The notes below the pieces were generated by a model. That model was not told the origin of the DNA and ran no database searches. It worked only from the letters and a program-made list of their open reading frames with translations. Shown here in pieces: positions 52,610 to 62,058 of a stretch of DNA of 64,000 bases. The stretch comes from Devosia sp. LC5 (GTDB lineage Bacteria > Pseudomonadota > Alphaproteobacteria > Rhizobiales > Devosiaceae): positions 1 to 64,000 of the forward strand of contig NZ_JNNO01000011.1 in NCBI RefSeq assembly GCF_000735585.1, written 5' to 3'. Position 1 is the first letter of the stretch, and each line of letters begins with the position of its first letter. The position numbers and the translations under genes are program-made.

Positions 52610-52638
52610 AAAAAGGCCGGAGCAATGCTCCGGCCTTT
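52610..52638 (-). terminator. Terminator of icd
   Basis: Read leftwards: AAAGGCCGGAGCATTGCTCC then GGCCTTTTTGTTTG, a 9-bp stem with a T-run. Confidence 0.85.
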
Positions 52639-52661
52639 CCGCATTTCTGGGCCTGTGGCGC

Positions 52662-53873
52662 TTACGCCATCGCCTTTTGCAGGTTCTGGTCGATCGCATC
52701 GAGGAAGCCCAGGGTCGATAGCCAAGGCTGGTCGGGGCCGACGAGCAGGCTGAGGTCCTTGGTCATCTTGCCTTCTTCGATCGTGTCGACGGTAACCTTT
52801 TCCAGCGTCAGGGCGAACTTGGCCAGCGCCTCGTTGTCGTCGAGCTTGGCGCGGTGGGCCAGGCCACGGGTCCAGGCGAAGATCGAGGCGGTGGAATTGG
52901 TCGAGGTTTCCTTGCCCTGCTGGTGCTGGCGGTAATGACGGGTCACCGTCCCGTGGGCGGCTTCGGCTTCCACGATCTTGCCATCGGGCGTTGCCAGAAC
53001 CGAGGTCATCAGGCCCAGCGAGCCGAAGCCCTGCGCCACGATGTCGGACTGCACGTCGCCGTCATAGTTCTTGCACGCCCAAACGTAACCGCCGGACCAC
53101 TTGAGGGCCGAGGCGACCATGTCGTCGATCAGGCGGTGCTCGTACCAGATCTTCTTGGCTTCGAACTGTTCCTTGAACTCGGCCTCGTAGATCTCCTGGA
53201 AGATATCCTTGAAGCGGCCGTCATAGGCCTTGAGAATGGTGTTCTTGGTGGACAGGTACACCGGCACACCGCGGGCAAGGCCGTAGTTGAAGCTCGAATA
53301 GGCGAAGTCGCGGATCGAGTCGTCAAGGTTATACATGGCCATGGCCACACCGGCACCTGGCGCCTGGTAGACTTCGTGCTCGATGACCTTGCCGTCTTCG
53401 CCGGTGAACTTGATCGACAGCGTGCCCTTGCCGGGGAACAGGAAATCGGTGGCGCGGTACTGATCGCCAAAGGCATGGCGGCCCACGATGATGGGCTGGG
53501 TCCAGCCGGGCACCAGGCGCGGCACGTTCTTGCAGATGATGGGCTCGCGGAAGATCACGCCGCCCAGGATGTTGCGGATGGTGCCATTGGGCGACTTCCA
53601 CATCTTCTTGAGCTTGAATTCCTCGACGCGCTGCTCATCGGGGGTGATGGTGGCGCATTTGATGCCGACGCCGTGCTTCTGGATGGCATGGGCTGCATCG
53701 ACCGTGATCTGGTCATTGGTGGCGTCGCGGCTCTCGACCGAAAGGTCATAATATTCGATCGGCAGATCGAGATAGGGATGGATGAGCTTGTCCTTGATCG
53801 CCTGCCAGATGATGCGGGTCATTTCATCGCCGTCGAGATCGACGACCGGGTTGGCGACTTTGATTTTGCTCAT
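52662..53873 (-). CDS. icd: NADP-dependent isocitrate dehydrogenase
   Basis: A 403-aa TCA-cycle enzyme of the eukaryote-like homodimeric subfamily (IDH type II): [89 protein letters not shown], and the cofactor-binding [35 protein letters not shown]. The AAAGGGAG ribosome-binding site and length fit. Terminated by the hairpin at 52610-52638. Confidence 0.97.
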   Translation of the reverse strand: MSKIKVANPVVDLDGDEMTRIIWQAIKDKLIHPYLDLPIEYYDLSVESRDATNDQITVDAAHAIQKHGVGIKCATITPDEQRVEEFKLKKMWKSPNGTIRNILGGVIFREPIICKNVPRLVPGWTQPIIVGRHAFGDQYRATDFLFPGKGTLSIKFTGEDGKVIEHEVYQAPGAGVAMAMYNLDDSIRDFAYSSFNYGLARGVPVYLSTKNTILKAYDGRFKDIFQEIYEAEFKEQFEAKKIWYEHRLIDDMVASALKWSGGYVWACKNYDGDVQSDIVAQGFGSLGLMTSVLATPDGKIVEAEAAHGTVTRHYRQHQQGKETSTNSTASIFAWTRGLAHRAKLDDNEALAKFALTLEKVTVDTIEEGKMTKDLSLLVGPDQPWLSTLGFLDAIDQNLQKAMA

Positions 53874-54089
53874 CGGCTGGGCTCCCTTTGCCTAATGCAA
53901 TATGCCCGGTTTGGCCGGGCAGTTCATGGTGCGCCCGTATAGCATTGGCACGCGACAGCGCAAAGGCGCGTTATGGCAAGGGGGCATGCCGTTGTGCTTT
54001 TGAGCAAGTTTTCGGCGCTTTCTGCGGCCAACACTTGTATGGCTTTGTGCCAGACCCGACATTGCGGTCATTCGCATAGGAGATAATTG

Positions 54090-55370
54090 ATGCTGAAACC
54101 CGATCCCGCCGACCCAATCGTGGTCACCGGTATGGGCGCCGTCAGCCCGATGGGCGTTGGTGTTGCGACGCTGTGGACGCGACTGGTGGCCGGCGAGAGC
54201 GGGGTGGTCCGCAATGACCGCTTCGATACGACCGGTTTCACCTCGGGCATTGCGGGCATGGTGCCAAGCAAGGCTGATGTGCCGTATGGTTTCGACCCTG
54301 CCGATTTCATCGACGGCAAGGAAATCAAGAAGATGGATCTGTTTATCCAGTATGGCATCGGCGCCGCTGCCGAAGCGCTGGATCAGGCCGGCTGGCATCC
54401 GACATCGCCGGAAGATCAGGCCGCGACCGCAACCATTATCGGTTCGGGCGTCGGCGGGTCGCCGGTCATGGCCAAGGCGGTCGAGATCATCCAGGAAAAG
54501 GGCCCGCGCCGGCTCTCGCCATTCACCGTGCCCTCCTTCCTCGCCAATCTGGCGGCCGGCTGGATTTCGATTCTGCATGGCTTCAAAGGTCCGATCGGTG
54601 CCCCGGTGACGGCCTGTGCCGCCTCGGCCCAGGCCATTGGCGATGGCATGCGCCTGATCATGACCGGCGAGGCCGAAGTGGCCGTGGTCGGCGGCGCCGA
54701 GGGTTCGGTCGATCCCATCTCCATCGGTGGTTTCGGTGCCTCCCGCGCGCTGACCTCCTCGCATAACGATGCGCCGCATCTGGCATCGCGCCCCTTCGAC
54801 AAGGGCCATGATGGCTTCGTGCTGGCCGAAGGCGCTGCGGTGCTGGTCATCGAAAAGCTCAGCCACGCGAAGGCGCGCGGCGCGACGCCGCTGGCCATCC
54901 TGGCCGGTTACGGCACCTCGGCCGACGCCTATCACCTGACAGCGGGTTCACCCGATGGCGCCGGCGCGCAGGTCGCTATGCGCAATTCGCTCAAGATGGC
55001 GGGGCTCGAGCCGAGCCAGATCGGCTACGTCAACGCCCATGCTACCTCTACCCAGGTGGGTGACAATGCCGAAATCGCCGGGATTACCGCGGTGTTCCCG
55101 GGCCGGGGCAAGGATCTTGCCGTGTCCTCGACCAAGTCGGCAACCGGGCACATGCTGGGTGCCGCCGGCGCAATCGAAGCGATCATCTCGATTCAGGCGC
55201 TGCGCACCGGCGTTCTGCCGCCCACGATCAATCTGGACGATCCTGAGGAAGCGGCCGACATTTTCGACCTCGTGCCCAAGGTGGCCAAACCCAAGGCGGT
55301 AGATTACGCGCTGTCCAATTCCTTCGGCTTTGGCGGCGTCAATGCCAGCCTGGTGTTCGGCCGCATCTAA
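54090..55370 (+). CDS. fabF: Beta-ketoacyl-ACP synthase II
   Basis: A 426-aa condensing enzyme of fatty acid synthesis. The catalytic triad is visible: Cys176 (PVTACAASAQ), His317 (VNAHATSTQVGD) and His354 (SATGHMLGAAG). Other signatures: PIVVTGMGAVSPMG, SGVGGSPVM, GFVLAEGAAVLVIE and the C-terminal NSFGFGGVNASLVFGR. The ATG at 54090 has AGGAGA upstream. It is not next to acpP or fabG here, and the ACA rather than ACSS after the active-site region is a small variation, so it may be a second or specialised KAS II. Confidence 0.9.
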   Translation: MLKPDPADPIVVTGMGAVSPMGVGVATLWTRLVAGESGVVRNDRFDTTGFTSGIAGMVPSKADVPYGFDPADFIDGKEIKKMDLFIQYGIGAAAEALDQAGWHPTSPEDQAATATIIGSGVGGSPVMAKAVEIIQEKGPRRLSPFTVPSFLANLAAGWISILHGFKGPIGAPVTACAASAQAIGDGMRLIMTGEAEVAVVGGAEGSVDPISIGGFGASRALTSSHNDAPHLASRPFDKGHDGFVLAEGAAVLVIEKLSHAKARGATPLAILAGYGTSADAYHLTAGSPDGAGAQVAMRNSLKMAGLEPSQIGYVNAHATSTQVGDNAEIAGITAVFPGRGKDLAVSSTKSATGHMLGAAGAIEAIISIQALRTGVLPPTINLDDPEEAADIFDLVPKVAKPKAVDYALSNSFGFGGVNASLVFGRI

Positions 55371-55813
55371 GAAGCCTCGTGCTGCTCTCGATAGGCCTGG
55401 TGCCGGGGCAGATGATCTGCCACCAGGTCCCAGGCCTGCTGCGAGCGGGCGAAAATCAGCTGGGTGGGATCAAACCACTGGTTCTGCCCGGCAAAGAAGC
55501 CGGCCGGTATCATCCGCAAGCTCGGTGCCCGCGAGGATTGGCCGTAAAGCGGCGTGCCGCAGGCGGGGCAGAAATGCCGGGTGAAGATCGCGCCGGAATC
55601 GGCGGGCCGCGCGAAATTCGCCGTGGCCCCCGTAAGGGTGATTGCCTCGGCGGGCACCAGCGCCACGGTGGAATGACCGGTGCCGGTGGCCCGCTGGCAA
55701 TCAAGACACGAGCAGACCAGCATCGACAGCACGCGGCCGCGCAACGTCATCTCGACCGCGCCGCAGGCACAGGCGGCTGTCACGTCCACCATCAGGCGAT
55801 CAGGCTTGCTCAT
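55367..55813 (-). CDS. GFA family protein, divergent
   Basis: A 148-aa zinc protein with ACACGAVEMTLRGRV, CSCLDCQRATGTGHS and FCPACGTPLYGQ, the GFA/CENP-V cysteine arrangement. It differs from the copy at 9208 in spacing and C-terminal part (PTQLIFARSQQAWDLVADHLPRH). The start is uncertain: MSKPDRL at 55813 is used, without a clear ribosome-binding site. It overlaps the fabF stop by 4 nt head-on. Confidence 0.82.
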   Translation of the reverse strand: MSKPDRLMVDVTAACACGAVEMTLRGRVLSMLVCSCLDCQRATGTGHSTVALVPAEAITLTGATANFARPADSGAIFTRHFCPACGTPLYGQSSRAPSLRMIPAGFFAGQNQWFDPTQLIFARSQQAWDLVADHLPRHQAYREQHEAS

Positions 55814-55916
55814 GCCGCAGAAGCTGGCACGACCCGCCCGTTGCGGCAAGGCGTGGCCCTTGCCTTTGTGAGCGAGCTTGGCAAGAGTGCGCGCGCCAAA
55901 GCTGGAGGACGCAGAT

Positions 55917-56492
55917 TTGCACCCAGACTATCCGCTTGAAACGGCGAGGTTGCTGCTTCGCCCCTTCACGCGCGGCGATGTGGATGCCGTGTTCGATTAT
56001 CGCCGCCGCGAGGATGTCGCACGTTATCTGTTCGACGTGCCGCTAAGCCGGGAGGAATGTGCGCTGGCCGTGCAGCAGCGCATCGGGCAGGTGGCGCTGG
56101 AGGCTGACGACGACAAGATCATCCTGGGCGTGGAGCTGGCAGGCGAAGGCGCGCTGATCGGCGAGGTCTCGCTGATCCTGCGCAATCGCGATGCGCGGCA
56201 GGGCGAAATCGGCTGGATTTTTCATCCCGACTATCAGGGACATGGCTACGCAACCGAGGCGGCCGTCGCTTTGCTGGACCTCGCTTTCACGAATGGCGAG
56301 ATGCACCGGGTCATGGCGCGATGCGATGCCAGGAACCTCGCATCGGCCAAGCTGATGGAGCGTTTGGGCATGCGCCGTGAAGCACATTTCCGCGAGCATG
56401 CCCTGTTCAAGGGGGAGTGGGACGAGGAATTTATTTATGCCATTCTGGAAACGGAATGGCCAGAAAAGCGCCTTGCATTCTTCGCTTCTTGA
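55917..56492 (+). CDS. GNAT N-acetyltransferase, RimJ/RimL type (copy 1)
   Basis: A 191-aa acetyltransferase: LETARLLLRPFTRGDVDAVFDYRRREDVARYLFD, GEIGWIFHPDYQGHGYATEAAVALLDLAF (acetyl-CoA motif) and NLASAKLMERLGMRREAHFREHALFKGEW. The start is placed at TTG 55917 (HPDYPLETARLLL follows), because GGAGG lies 8 nt before it; the frame extends to 55878 without a better site. Closely related to the next gene. Confidence 0.87.
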   Translation: MHPDYPLETARLLLRPFTRGDVDAVFDYRRREDVARYLFDVPLSREECALAVQQRIGQVALEADDDKIILGVELAGEGALIGEVSLILRNRDARQGEIGWIFHPDYQGHGYATEAAVALLDLAFTNGEMHRVMARCDARNLASAKLMERLGMRREAHFREHALFKGEWDEEFIYAILETEWPEKRLAFFAS

Positions 56493-56692
56493 ATCAATTG
56501 CGCTGTCTTAATGCTTTGATCTAGAACGATTTATTGGAACGTCTTTGGCGCTCGCCGGTCGCTCGTAACGCCGCCGCGGCCCCGCCAGACCGCCGGTTAT
56601 TGCGGGGTAGAATATTTCTCCGCCTGGCAGGAACATCTCCGAGTCTCCTCGCGTTGAGAATTCCGCAATGCCTAGCGGGAGGGAGCGCAACC

Positions 56693-57289
56693 ATGTCGTC
56701 ACTGAGTCTGCCCATCGAAACCGAGCGGTTGATCCTTCGTACCTTTGAACGAGGGGATCTGGAGGCGCTCAACACCTATTTGTCGCTGCCTTCAGCACGG
56801 CGCTATGCAGTCAGCAGGGCGCGGGACAAACGCGAAGTGGCCGAGGCGCTCAATGTGATGCGTAGCCATGTCAGCCTGCAGCGGCCGGGCGATACGCTGA
56901 CGCTGGCCATGGTGCGCAAGGGCGACAAGCAGTTGATCGGGCATGTGTCGCTGCATTGGTCGGATGCGACGGCGGGGCAGGGCGAGGTGCGCTTCGTGAT
57001 CAATCCCAACTATTCGGGGCAGGGCTTTGTCTGCGAGGCGCTGGGCGCGCTGTTCGACCTGGCTTTTGACCATTTCCGCATTCATCGCGTCTTTGCGCGC
57101 TGCGACGGTCGCAATCACCATTCCATCAAGCTGATGCAGGGCATGGGCATGCGGCTGGAGGCGCATTACCGCGAACATGCCCTGTTCCAGGGCGAATGGG
57201 ACGAGGAATTGCATTTCGCGCTGCTGGATCGCGAATGGAACCGGCCGAGCAAAGTGCGGGAATTGCCGCAACGGCATCGTGTCGCCTGA
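56693..57289 (+). CDS. GNAT N-acetyltransferase, RimJ/RimL type (copy 2)
   Basis: A 198-aa paralogue of the preceding gene: IETERLILRTFERGDLEALNTYLSLPSARRYA, GEVRFVINPNYSGQGFVCEALGALFDLAF and SIKLMQGMGMRLEAHYREHALFQGEW. The ATG at 56693 has GGGAGGGAG. Upstream in-frame sequence from 56534 is not conserved and is taken as non-coding. Substrates of both are unknown; the shared tail REHALFxGEWDEEL marks a duplication. Confidence 0.88.
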   Translation: MSSLSLPIETERLILRTFERGDLEALNTYLSLPSARRYAVSRARDKREVAEALNVMRSHVSLQRPGDTLTLAMVRKGDKQLIGHVSLHWSDATAGQGEVRFVINPNYSGQGFVCEALGALFDLAFDHFRIHRVFARCDGRNHHSIKLMQGMGMRLEAHYREHALFQGEWDEELHFALLDREWNRPSKVRELPQRHRVA

Positions 57290-57345
57290 TTTGCATCCGG
57301 GCCGGCAAATGGGCTATGTGCGCCTGACTTCACGGATTGGGCGCC

Positions 57346-58152
57346 ATGGCTGGTACGGATTCTTCGAAACAACCCACGCTTGCGCCGACCCCGGCAATCA
57401 TCCTGTGCGAACCGCAGCTGGGTGAGAATATCGGGACAGCCGCGCGCGCCATGGCCAATTTCGGGCTGTGGGACTTGCGCCTGGTGCGGCCGCGCGATGG
57501 CTGGCCTAATGAAAAGGCCATCAATGCCGCCTCCCGCGCCGACCACGTAATCGAGCGGGTACGCGTATTCGAAACTCTGGAAGAGGCGATTGCCGACCTC
57601 ACGCTGGTCTATGCGACGACCGCCCGCTCGCGCGATATGCAAAAGACGGTGCTGGGCCCCGAAGAAGCGGCAACCAACCTGGCCGCCCAGATCGGCTCGG
57701 GCCGTCCGGCCGGGCTGCTGTTCGGGCGCGAGCGCTGGGGCCTGCTCAATGAGGAAGTGGCGCTGGCCGATGCCATCGTCACCCTGCCGGTCGAGCCGGC
57801 GTTTGCCTCGCTCAATATCGCCCAGGCCGTGCTGCTGCTCTCCTATGAATATCGCCGCCATAGCGCAGCCGGTGCGGCCCTGCCGTTCTCCGATGCCCTG
57901 GCAGAAGTTGCGCCGCGCGAAGAACTTGTGGGGCTTTTCGGACATCTTGAATCCACCCTGGACCAGTCCGGTTTCTTCACCGCGCCCGACAAAAAGCCCA
58001 CGGTGGTCAACAATCTGCGCACCATGCTGGAGCGCGGCAAATTCACCAGCCAGGAAATCCGCACTCTGCGCGGGGTGATCTCCTCGATCGACCGGCGCCA
58101 TCAGCGGCCCAACCCCAATCGGCAGAAGCGGGCGCCAAAGGACGAAGAATGA
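57346..58152 (+). CDS. trmJ: tRNA (cytidine/uridine-2'-O-)-methyltransferase TrmJ
   Basis: A 268-aa SPOUT-class RNA methyltransferase. Motif 1 PAIILCEPQLGENIGTAARAMANFGLWDLRLVRPRDGWPN, motif 2 GLLFGRERWGLLNEEVALADAIVTLPVEPAFASLNIAQAVLLLSYE (the knot). The C-terminal part carries TVVNNLRTMLERGKFTSQEIRTLRGVISSIDRR. TrmJ methylates position 32 of tRNAs. The ATG at 57346 is used. Its stop codon lies inside a palindromic repeat element. Confidence 0.9.
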   Translation: MAGTDSSKQPTLAPTPAIILCEPQLGENIGTAARAMANFGLWDLRLVRPRDGWPNEKAINAASRADHVIERVRVFETLEEAIADLTLVYATTARSRDMQKTVLGPEEAATNLAAQIGSGRPAGLLFGRERWGLLNEEVALADAIVTLPVEPAFASLNIAQAVLLLSYEYRRHSAAGAALPFSDALAEVAPREELVGLFGHLESTLDQSGFFTAPDKKPTVVNNLRTMLERGKFTSQEIRTLRGVISSIDRRHQRPNPNRQKRAPKDEE

Positions 58153-58310
58153 GCACCCACCTCTCCCTTGGGGGAGCACCCACCTCTCCCTTGGGGGAGA
58201 GGTCGGCGCATAGCGCCGGGTGAGGGGGCCTTGTCTTTTTTGGCAGCGTGGGGAAGGCCCCCTCACCCGCCCCAAGAGGGGTCGACATCTCCCCCTAAGG
58301 GGAGAGGTAA
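58151..58310. repeat. Palindromic repeat family D with a 23-bp tandem duplication
   Basis: Arms ACCTCTCCCTTGGGGGAGAG and the ACATCTCCCCCTAAGGGGAG complement, with an inner pair GGGTGAGGGGGCCTT/AAGGCCCCCTCACCC, form one long hairpin. The left edge holds two head-to-tail copies of a 23-bp unit beginning GAGCACCCACCTCTCCCTTG (58151 and 58174). The element begins at the trmJ stop codon. Confidence 0.75.
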
Positions 58311-58354
58311 GAAGCCTTTGACTGCGACACTCTGCCATGCGATCTGCTTGCCCC

Positions 58355-59593
58355 ATGAGTACGCTCGCCCCGCAAGACAAATCCCGCATCGCTTTCACCT
58401 ATGTCGGTTTCCGCTTTTTCTGGCTGACCACGCTGCTGGTCAGCTTTGCGGTGCAGATCATGTCGGTGTCGATCGCCTGGCAAATCTACGACGTCACGGG
58501 CAATGCCTTCCTGCTGGGGCTGGTGGGGCTGTGCCTGTTCCTGCCGGCGCTGTTGCTGATCCTGGTCACCGGGCTCACCGCCGACCGGTTGAACCGGCGT
58601 TTCATTATGGCGGCATGCCTCGGCGTCGAGCTGGTCTGCGCCATGGGGTTCCTGCTTTTCGTCAATGCGGAAGCTCATGAAGTCTGGCCGATTTTCGGTA
58701 TTCTGATCGTATTGGGCACGGCGCGCGCCTTCTGGGGACCTGCCGCGCAGTCGCTGGCGCCCAATCTGGTGCCGCCCGAAGCGCTCGCCAATGCCATCAC
58801 CGTCAATGCCTCCGCGTGGCAGTTCGCCGCCATCATGGGCCCCGCCGCAGGCGGCCTGCTCTATGGCCTGGGGCCTTCCGTGCCGTTCGCAACCGCCGGC
58901 GTGCTGCTGCTGGCGGGGGCGGTCTGCGTGTTGCTGATCCCCAGGCCCGCCCAGCGGGAATCGCATCAGGCGACCAGCCTCGAAACCATGCTGGCCGGCT
59001 TCCGCTATATCTTCTCCAACAAGGTGGTGCTGGGCGCCATCTCGCTGGACATGTTTGCCGTGCTGATGGGCGGCGCCGTGGCGCTGCTGCCGGTCTATAC
59101 CAAGGATATCCTGCATGCCGGGCCGCAGGAGCTCGGCCTGCTGCGCGCCGCGCCGGGCATCGGCGCCATCGTCATGGCGCTGTTCCTGACCCGCTTTCCG
59201 ATTCGCAATCATGCGGGCAAAATCCTTTTCCTCTTCGTCGGCCTGTTCGGCGCCTTCACCGTGGTCTTCGGCCTGTCCACGACCGTGTGGATCTCCATTC
59301 CGGCGCTGGCGCTGGTGGGCGCGTCCGACATGGTCAGCGCCACCATTCGCGAGACGATCATGCAGCTTTGGACGCCCGAGGAAGTGCGCGGGCGCGTCAA
59401 TGCGGTCAATTCGGTGTTTATCGGCGCGTCCAACGAATTGGGCGAGTTCCGCGCCGGCACGGTGGCCCATCTGATCGGACCGGTGCCCGCGGTGGCGCTG
59501 GGCGGGTTGGGAGCGATTGCCGTGGCCGTCATCTGGAGCCAGGTCTTCCCCGCCCTGCGCGAGCAGAAGACACTCGACAAGAAAATGGTCTGA
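58355..59593 (+). CDS. MFS transporter (EntS-like exporter family)
   Basis: A 412-aa protein with 10-12 hydrophobic helices: FTYVGFRFFWLTTLLVSFAVQIMSVSIAWQIYDVTGN, TGLTADRLNRRFIM (loop 2-3 motif), FWGPAAQSLAPNLVPPEALANAIT and TPEEVRGRVNAVNSVFIGASNELGEFRAG. The pattern is that of the enterobactin-exporter-like MFS group, which also contains many uncharacterised exporters. Start at 58355 or the ATG 18 nt upstream; neither has a good ribosome-binding site. Confidence 0.87.
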   Translation: MSTLAPQDKSRIAFTYVGFRFFWLTTLLVSFAVQIMSVSIAWQIYDVTGNAFLLGLVGLCLFLPALLLILVTGLTADRLNRRFIMAACLGVELVCAMGFLLFVNAEAHEVWPIFGILIVLGTARAFWGPAAQSLAPNLVPPEALANAITVNASAWQFAAIMGPAAGGLLYGLGPSVPFATAGVLLLAGAVCVLLIPRPAQRESHQATSLETMLAGFRYIFSNKVVLGAISLDMFAVLMGGAVALLPVYTKDILHAGPQELGLLRAAPGIGAIVMALFLTRFPIRNHAGKILFLFVGLFGAFTVVFGLSTTVWISIPALALVGASDMVSATIRETIMQLWTPEEVRGRVNAVNSVFIGASNELGEFRAGTVAHLIGPVPAVALGGLGAIAVAVIWSQVFPALREQKTLDKKMV

Positions 59594-59596
59594 AGA

Positions 59597-59695
59597 CACG
59601 ACCTCGTCCTTCGACGGGCTCAGGATGAGGTCTACTGCAAGACCGCGCTGCTCCAGTAGACCTCATGGTGAGCCCGTCGAACCACGAGCTCGTGG
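59597..59695. repeat. Palindromic REP-like repeat, family A (copy 4, full dyad)
   Basis: The right-facing CCTTCGACGGGCTCAGGATG-AGGTCTACTG and the left-facing CAGTAGACCTCATGGTGAGC-CCGTCGAA are inverted over about 35 bp with a short loop. It lies just downstream of the MFS gene and may act as its terminator. Confidence 0.78.
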
Positions 59696-59712
59696 CATTA
59701 AGGCCGCCAGCG

Positions 59713-59739
59713 CTTGACTCCCCGGCCTTCCAACTATAT
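59713..59739 (+). promoter_or_regulatory. Candidate rpsD promoter
   Basis: CTTGAC and CTATAT are the rhizobial -35/-10 blocks, here 15 nt apart instead of 17. A small AGGCTTTCGAGCCT hairpin follows in the leader at 59758-59771. The remaining 130 bp before rpsD shows no other feature. Confidence 0.4.
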
Positions 59740-59871
59740 CACGCGGCCACCTATCGAGGCTTTCGAGCCTATAGGCGCACCCGGGATCTCCTGAATTATT
59801 GGGGTCTGTCGGTCATCCGCAAGGATGGCAGAGGAGGGCGCGATCCATTCAACTGTTAAGAAGGATACGCG

Positions 59872-60489
59872 ATGTCGAAGCGTCATTCAGTCAAGTACAA
59901 GATCGATCGCCGTCTTGGCGAAAATATCTGGGGCCGTCCGAAGTCCCCGCTCAATGCCCGTGCCTATGGCCCCGGCCAGCATGGCCAGCGCCGCAAGGGC
60001 AAACTCTCGGACTACGGTCTGCAGCTGCGCGCCAAGCAGAAGCTCAAGGGCTATTACGGCTCGGTTACTGAAAAGGCGTTCAAGCGCCTCTACACCGAAG
60101 CTGCCCGCGTTAAGGGCGATACCGGCGAGAACCTGATCGGCCTGCTCGAGAGCCGTCTGGACGCGATCGTCTACCGCGCCAAGTTCGTTGCCACCGTGTT
60201 CGCTGCGCGCCAGTTCGTGTCGCATGGCCACATCCTGGTCAATGGCAAGCGCGTCAACATCCCATCCTACCAGGTCAAGGTCGGCGACAAGATCGAAGTG
60301 CGCGAGCGCTCCAAGCAGCTCGCCGTGCTGATCGAAGCCACCCAGCTGGCCGAGCGCGACGTTCCTGATTACGTCGAAGTCGACCACAACAAGATGACCG
60401 CCACCTTCGCCCGCGTTCCCGCGCTGTCGGACGTGCCGTACCCGGTCCAGATGGAACCGAACCTGGTCGTCGAATTCTACTCGCGCTAA
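59872..60489 (+). CDS. rpsD: 30S ribosomal protein S4
   Basis: A 205-aa primary rRNA-binding protein. [58 protein letters not shown] and the S4 RNA-binding domain ([51 protein letters not shown]) are all normal. The AAGAAGGA ribosome-binding site is strong. Standing alone, as usual in this order, and followed by a terminator. Confidence 0.97.
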   Translation: MSKRHSVKYKIDRRLGENIWGRPKSPLNARAYGPGQHGQRRKGKLSDYGLQLRAKQKLKGYYGSVTEKAFKRLYTEAARVKGDTGENLIGLLESRLDAIVYRAKFVATVFAARQFVSHGHILVNGKRVNIPSYQVKVGDKIEVRERSKQLAVLIEATQLAERDVPDYVEVDHNKMTATFARVPALSDVPYPVQMEPNLVVEFYSR

Positions 60490-60511
60490 GCGTGAGGCAA
60501 TAACAGATTTG

Positions 60512-60541
60512 AAAAGGCCGCTCCGAGGAGCGGCCTTTTTG
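60512..60541 (+). terminator. Terminator of rpsD
   Basis: AAAAGGCCGCTCCGAGGAGC then GGCCTTTTTG: a stem GGCCGCTCC/GGAGCGGCC with a short loop and T-run. The A-run on the left means it may also work for the convergent sbmA. Confidence 0.88.
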
Positions 60542-60598
60542 TTTGTCCGGCACCCGCCGGTTTGGGGCATTCCCGGGCGAACCGGGAATGCCTGGGCC

Positions 60599-61894
60599 TC
60601 AGGGGTTGTTTGGCATGCTGGGGGTGCCCACATCGACCACCTCTTCGTGCGGCCGGGGGTGGTCGGGCAAATCGGCATCCACGACCAGCGGCGCGTCGGG
60701 TGGGATGTGGCTCTCAAAGGCCTTCAGACGCTTGTGCACCGAGAGTAATTCCACAATGGTCGGCCAGGCTGTCACGAGGAATTGGAACGATCCGGAGACA
60801 CGGTTGAAGGCCAGGACGACCTGCTGATAGGTGCCCATGGTCATCGCACCGGCCACTAGCGACGGTGCCATCACCAGCATGGGCAGAATGCTGGCGACAT
60901 TGCCGTAGGAATAGCGCGCTAGATTGAAATAGGTGTAGTGCCAGTAAAGACGGAAGTAGTTCTTCTGCACACCGGCAAAGAGTTGCCGTACCGAAACGGG
61001 CTCGGCGCGTTCGCCATTATCCTCGCCATAGACGAGTTCCTTGCGCAGAGCGGCTTCCACACGCTGATTGTGGAACTGCAGGCCCGGCAGTTTATAGCCC
61101 ACGGCAGCCAGCAGCGCCGTGCCGAACGCCGCCAGAACCAGCGCCACCCAGACCAGCGCGCCATCGACATTGCCGATAACCGGAATGGTTGTGATGTTGG
61201 CCGACAGCCCGTAGAGCAGCGGCAGGAACACCACCAGCACCATCATCGAGTCGAAGAAGGCGACTAGCAGCCCCTCGAGGATCTGCGCCAGGCGCATCGT
61301 ATCTTCCTGCACGCGCTGCGAGGCACCCTCGATATGCCGTAAGCGCTGCCACTGGCTCATGTAGTAGAACGTCATCGCCCGGCGCCAGCGGAACACGTAG
61401 TGGGAGGTAAAGAAGGACAACGTGACGATAAGCAGGATGTAAGGCGCCATCACCGCCGCATAGACATAGGTCTGCTCGGCGATTTGGTCGAAAGTCACAG
61501 TGCCGGGATTGGACGAGCCGCGCTGTAGCAGGTCGAAGAATATCCCGTTCCAGCCATTGGACCAGGCGTCCCATTGCACCGTGAAATAGGTGATCTCGAG
61601 GATCGTCACGGTGCCGAAGACCGACCACCAGTACCAATAATGCCGCCGGTAGACGTACCAGAACAGGCAGAAGGAATAGCCGGTCATCAGTACATATTGG
61701 TAGAGCCATATCTTTTCTGGCGACAGGAATGGATCTGGCACTGCTTCGGTCGGTGCCGTGCCCAGCCATGGGCCCAGGCTGATGGCGTTCGCTAGCGCAT
61801 CGCCCGCCAGGAACCAGATGGCCATGGCCACGCCGATCCACAGGATGGCCGAGGGGAAGAAGATTTTGGGTTCAGGGAAGAAAGAGCGAAACAC
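60599..61894 (-). CDS. sbmA: SbmA/BacA-family peptide transporter
   Basis: A 431-aa inner-membrane protein with seven or eight helices and no ATPase domain. Family signatures are FWYVYRRHYWYWWSVFGT, YFTVQWDAWSNGWNGIFFDLLQ, FRWRRAMTFYYMSQWQRLRHIEGASQRVQEDTMRLAQILEGLL, NQRVEAALRKELVYGEDN and VQKNYFRLYWHYTYFNLARYSYGNVASI. It imports peptides and peptide-like antibiotics using the proton gradient. BacA is required for chronic infection in rhizobia and Brucella. It starts at GTG 61894 with AGGAG 7 nt upstream. Confidence 0.94.
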   Translation of the reverse strand: MFRSFFPEPKIFFPSAILWIGVAMAIWFLAGDALANAISLGPWLGTAPTEAVPDPFLSPEKIWLYQYVLMTGYSFCLFWYVYRRHYWYWWSVFGTVTILEITYFTVQWDAWSNGWNGIFFDLLQRGSSNPGTVTFDQIAEQTYVYAAVMAPYILLIVTLSFFTSHYVFRWRRAMTFYYMSQWQRLRHIEGASQRVQEDTMRLAQILEGLLVAFFDSMMVLVVFLPLLYGLSANITTIPVIGNVDGALVWVALVLAAFGTALLAAVGYKLPGLQFHNQRVEAALRKELVYGEDNGERAEPVSVRQLFAGVQKNYFRLYWHYTYFNLARYSYGNVASILPMLVMAPSLVAGAMTMGTYQQVVLAFNRVSGSFQFLVTAWPTIVELLSVHKRLKAFESHIPPDAPLVVDADLPDHPRPHEEVVDVGTPSMPNNP

Positions 61895-62058
61895 CGCGAG
61901 ACTCCTGGGTGCCGGTAAGGTGTGTCATGTAACTGCCGCAAAACGTCTAAAGCAAGAATGGGAAATTAAACGTTGGTAATGTTGGCGGGGCCGGTTTTGC
62001 TTCCCTCAAACGGGCAGGGGCGATATCAGCTACGAACCGATTGCGACAAGAGTTCCTC

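Noticed and set aside
56534..56692. N-terminal extension of the second RimJ/RimL gene
   Set aside because: The 53 additional residues are Arg/Pro/Ala-rich without family similarity, and a strong GGGAGGGAG site precedes the ATG at 56693.
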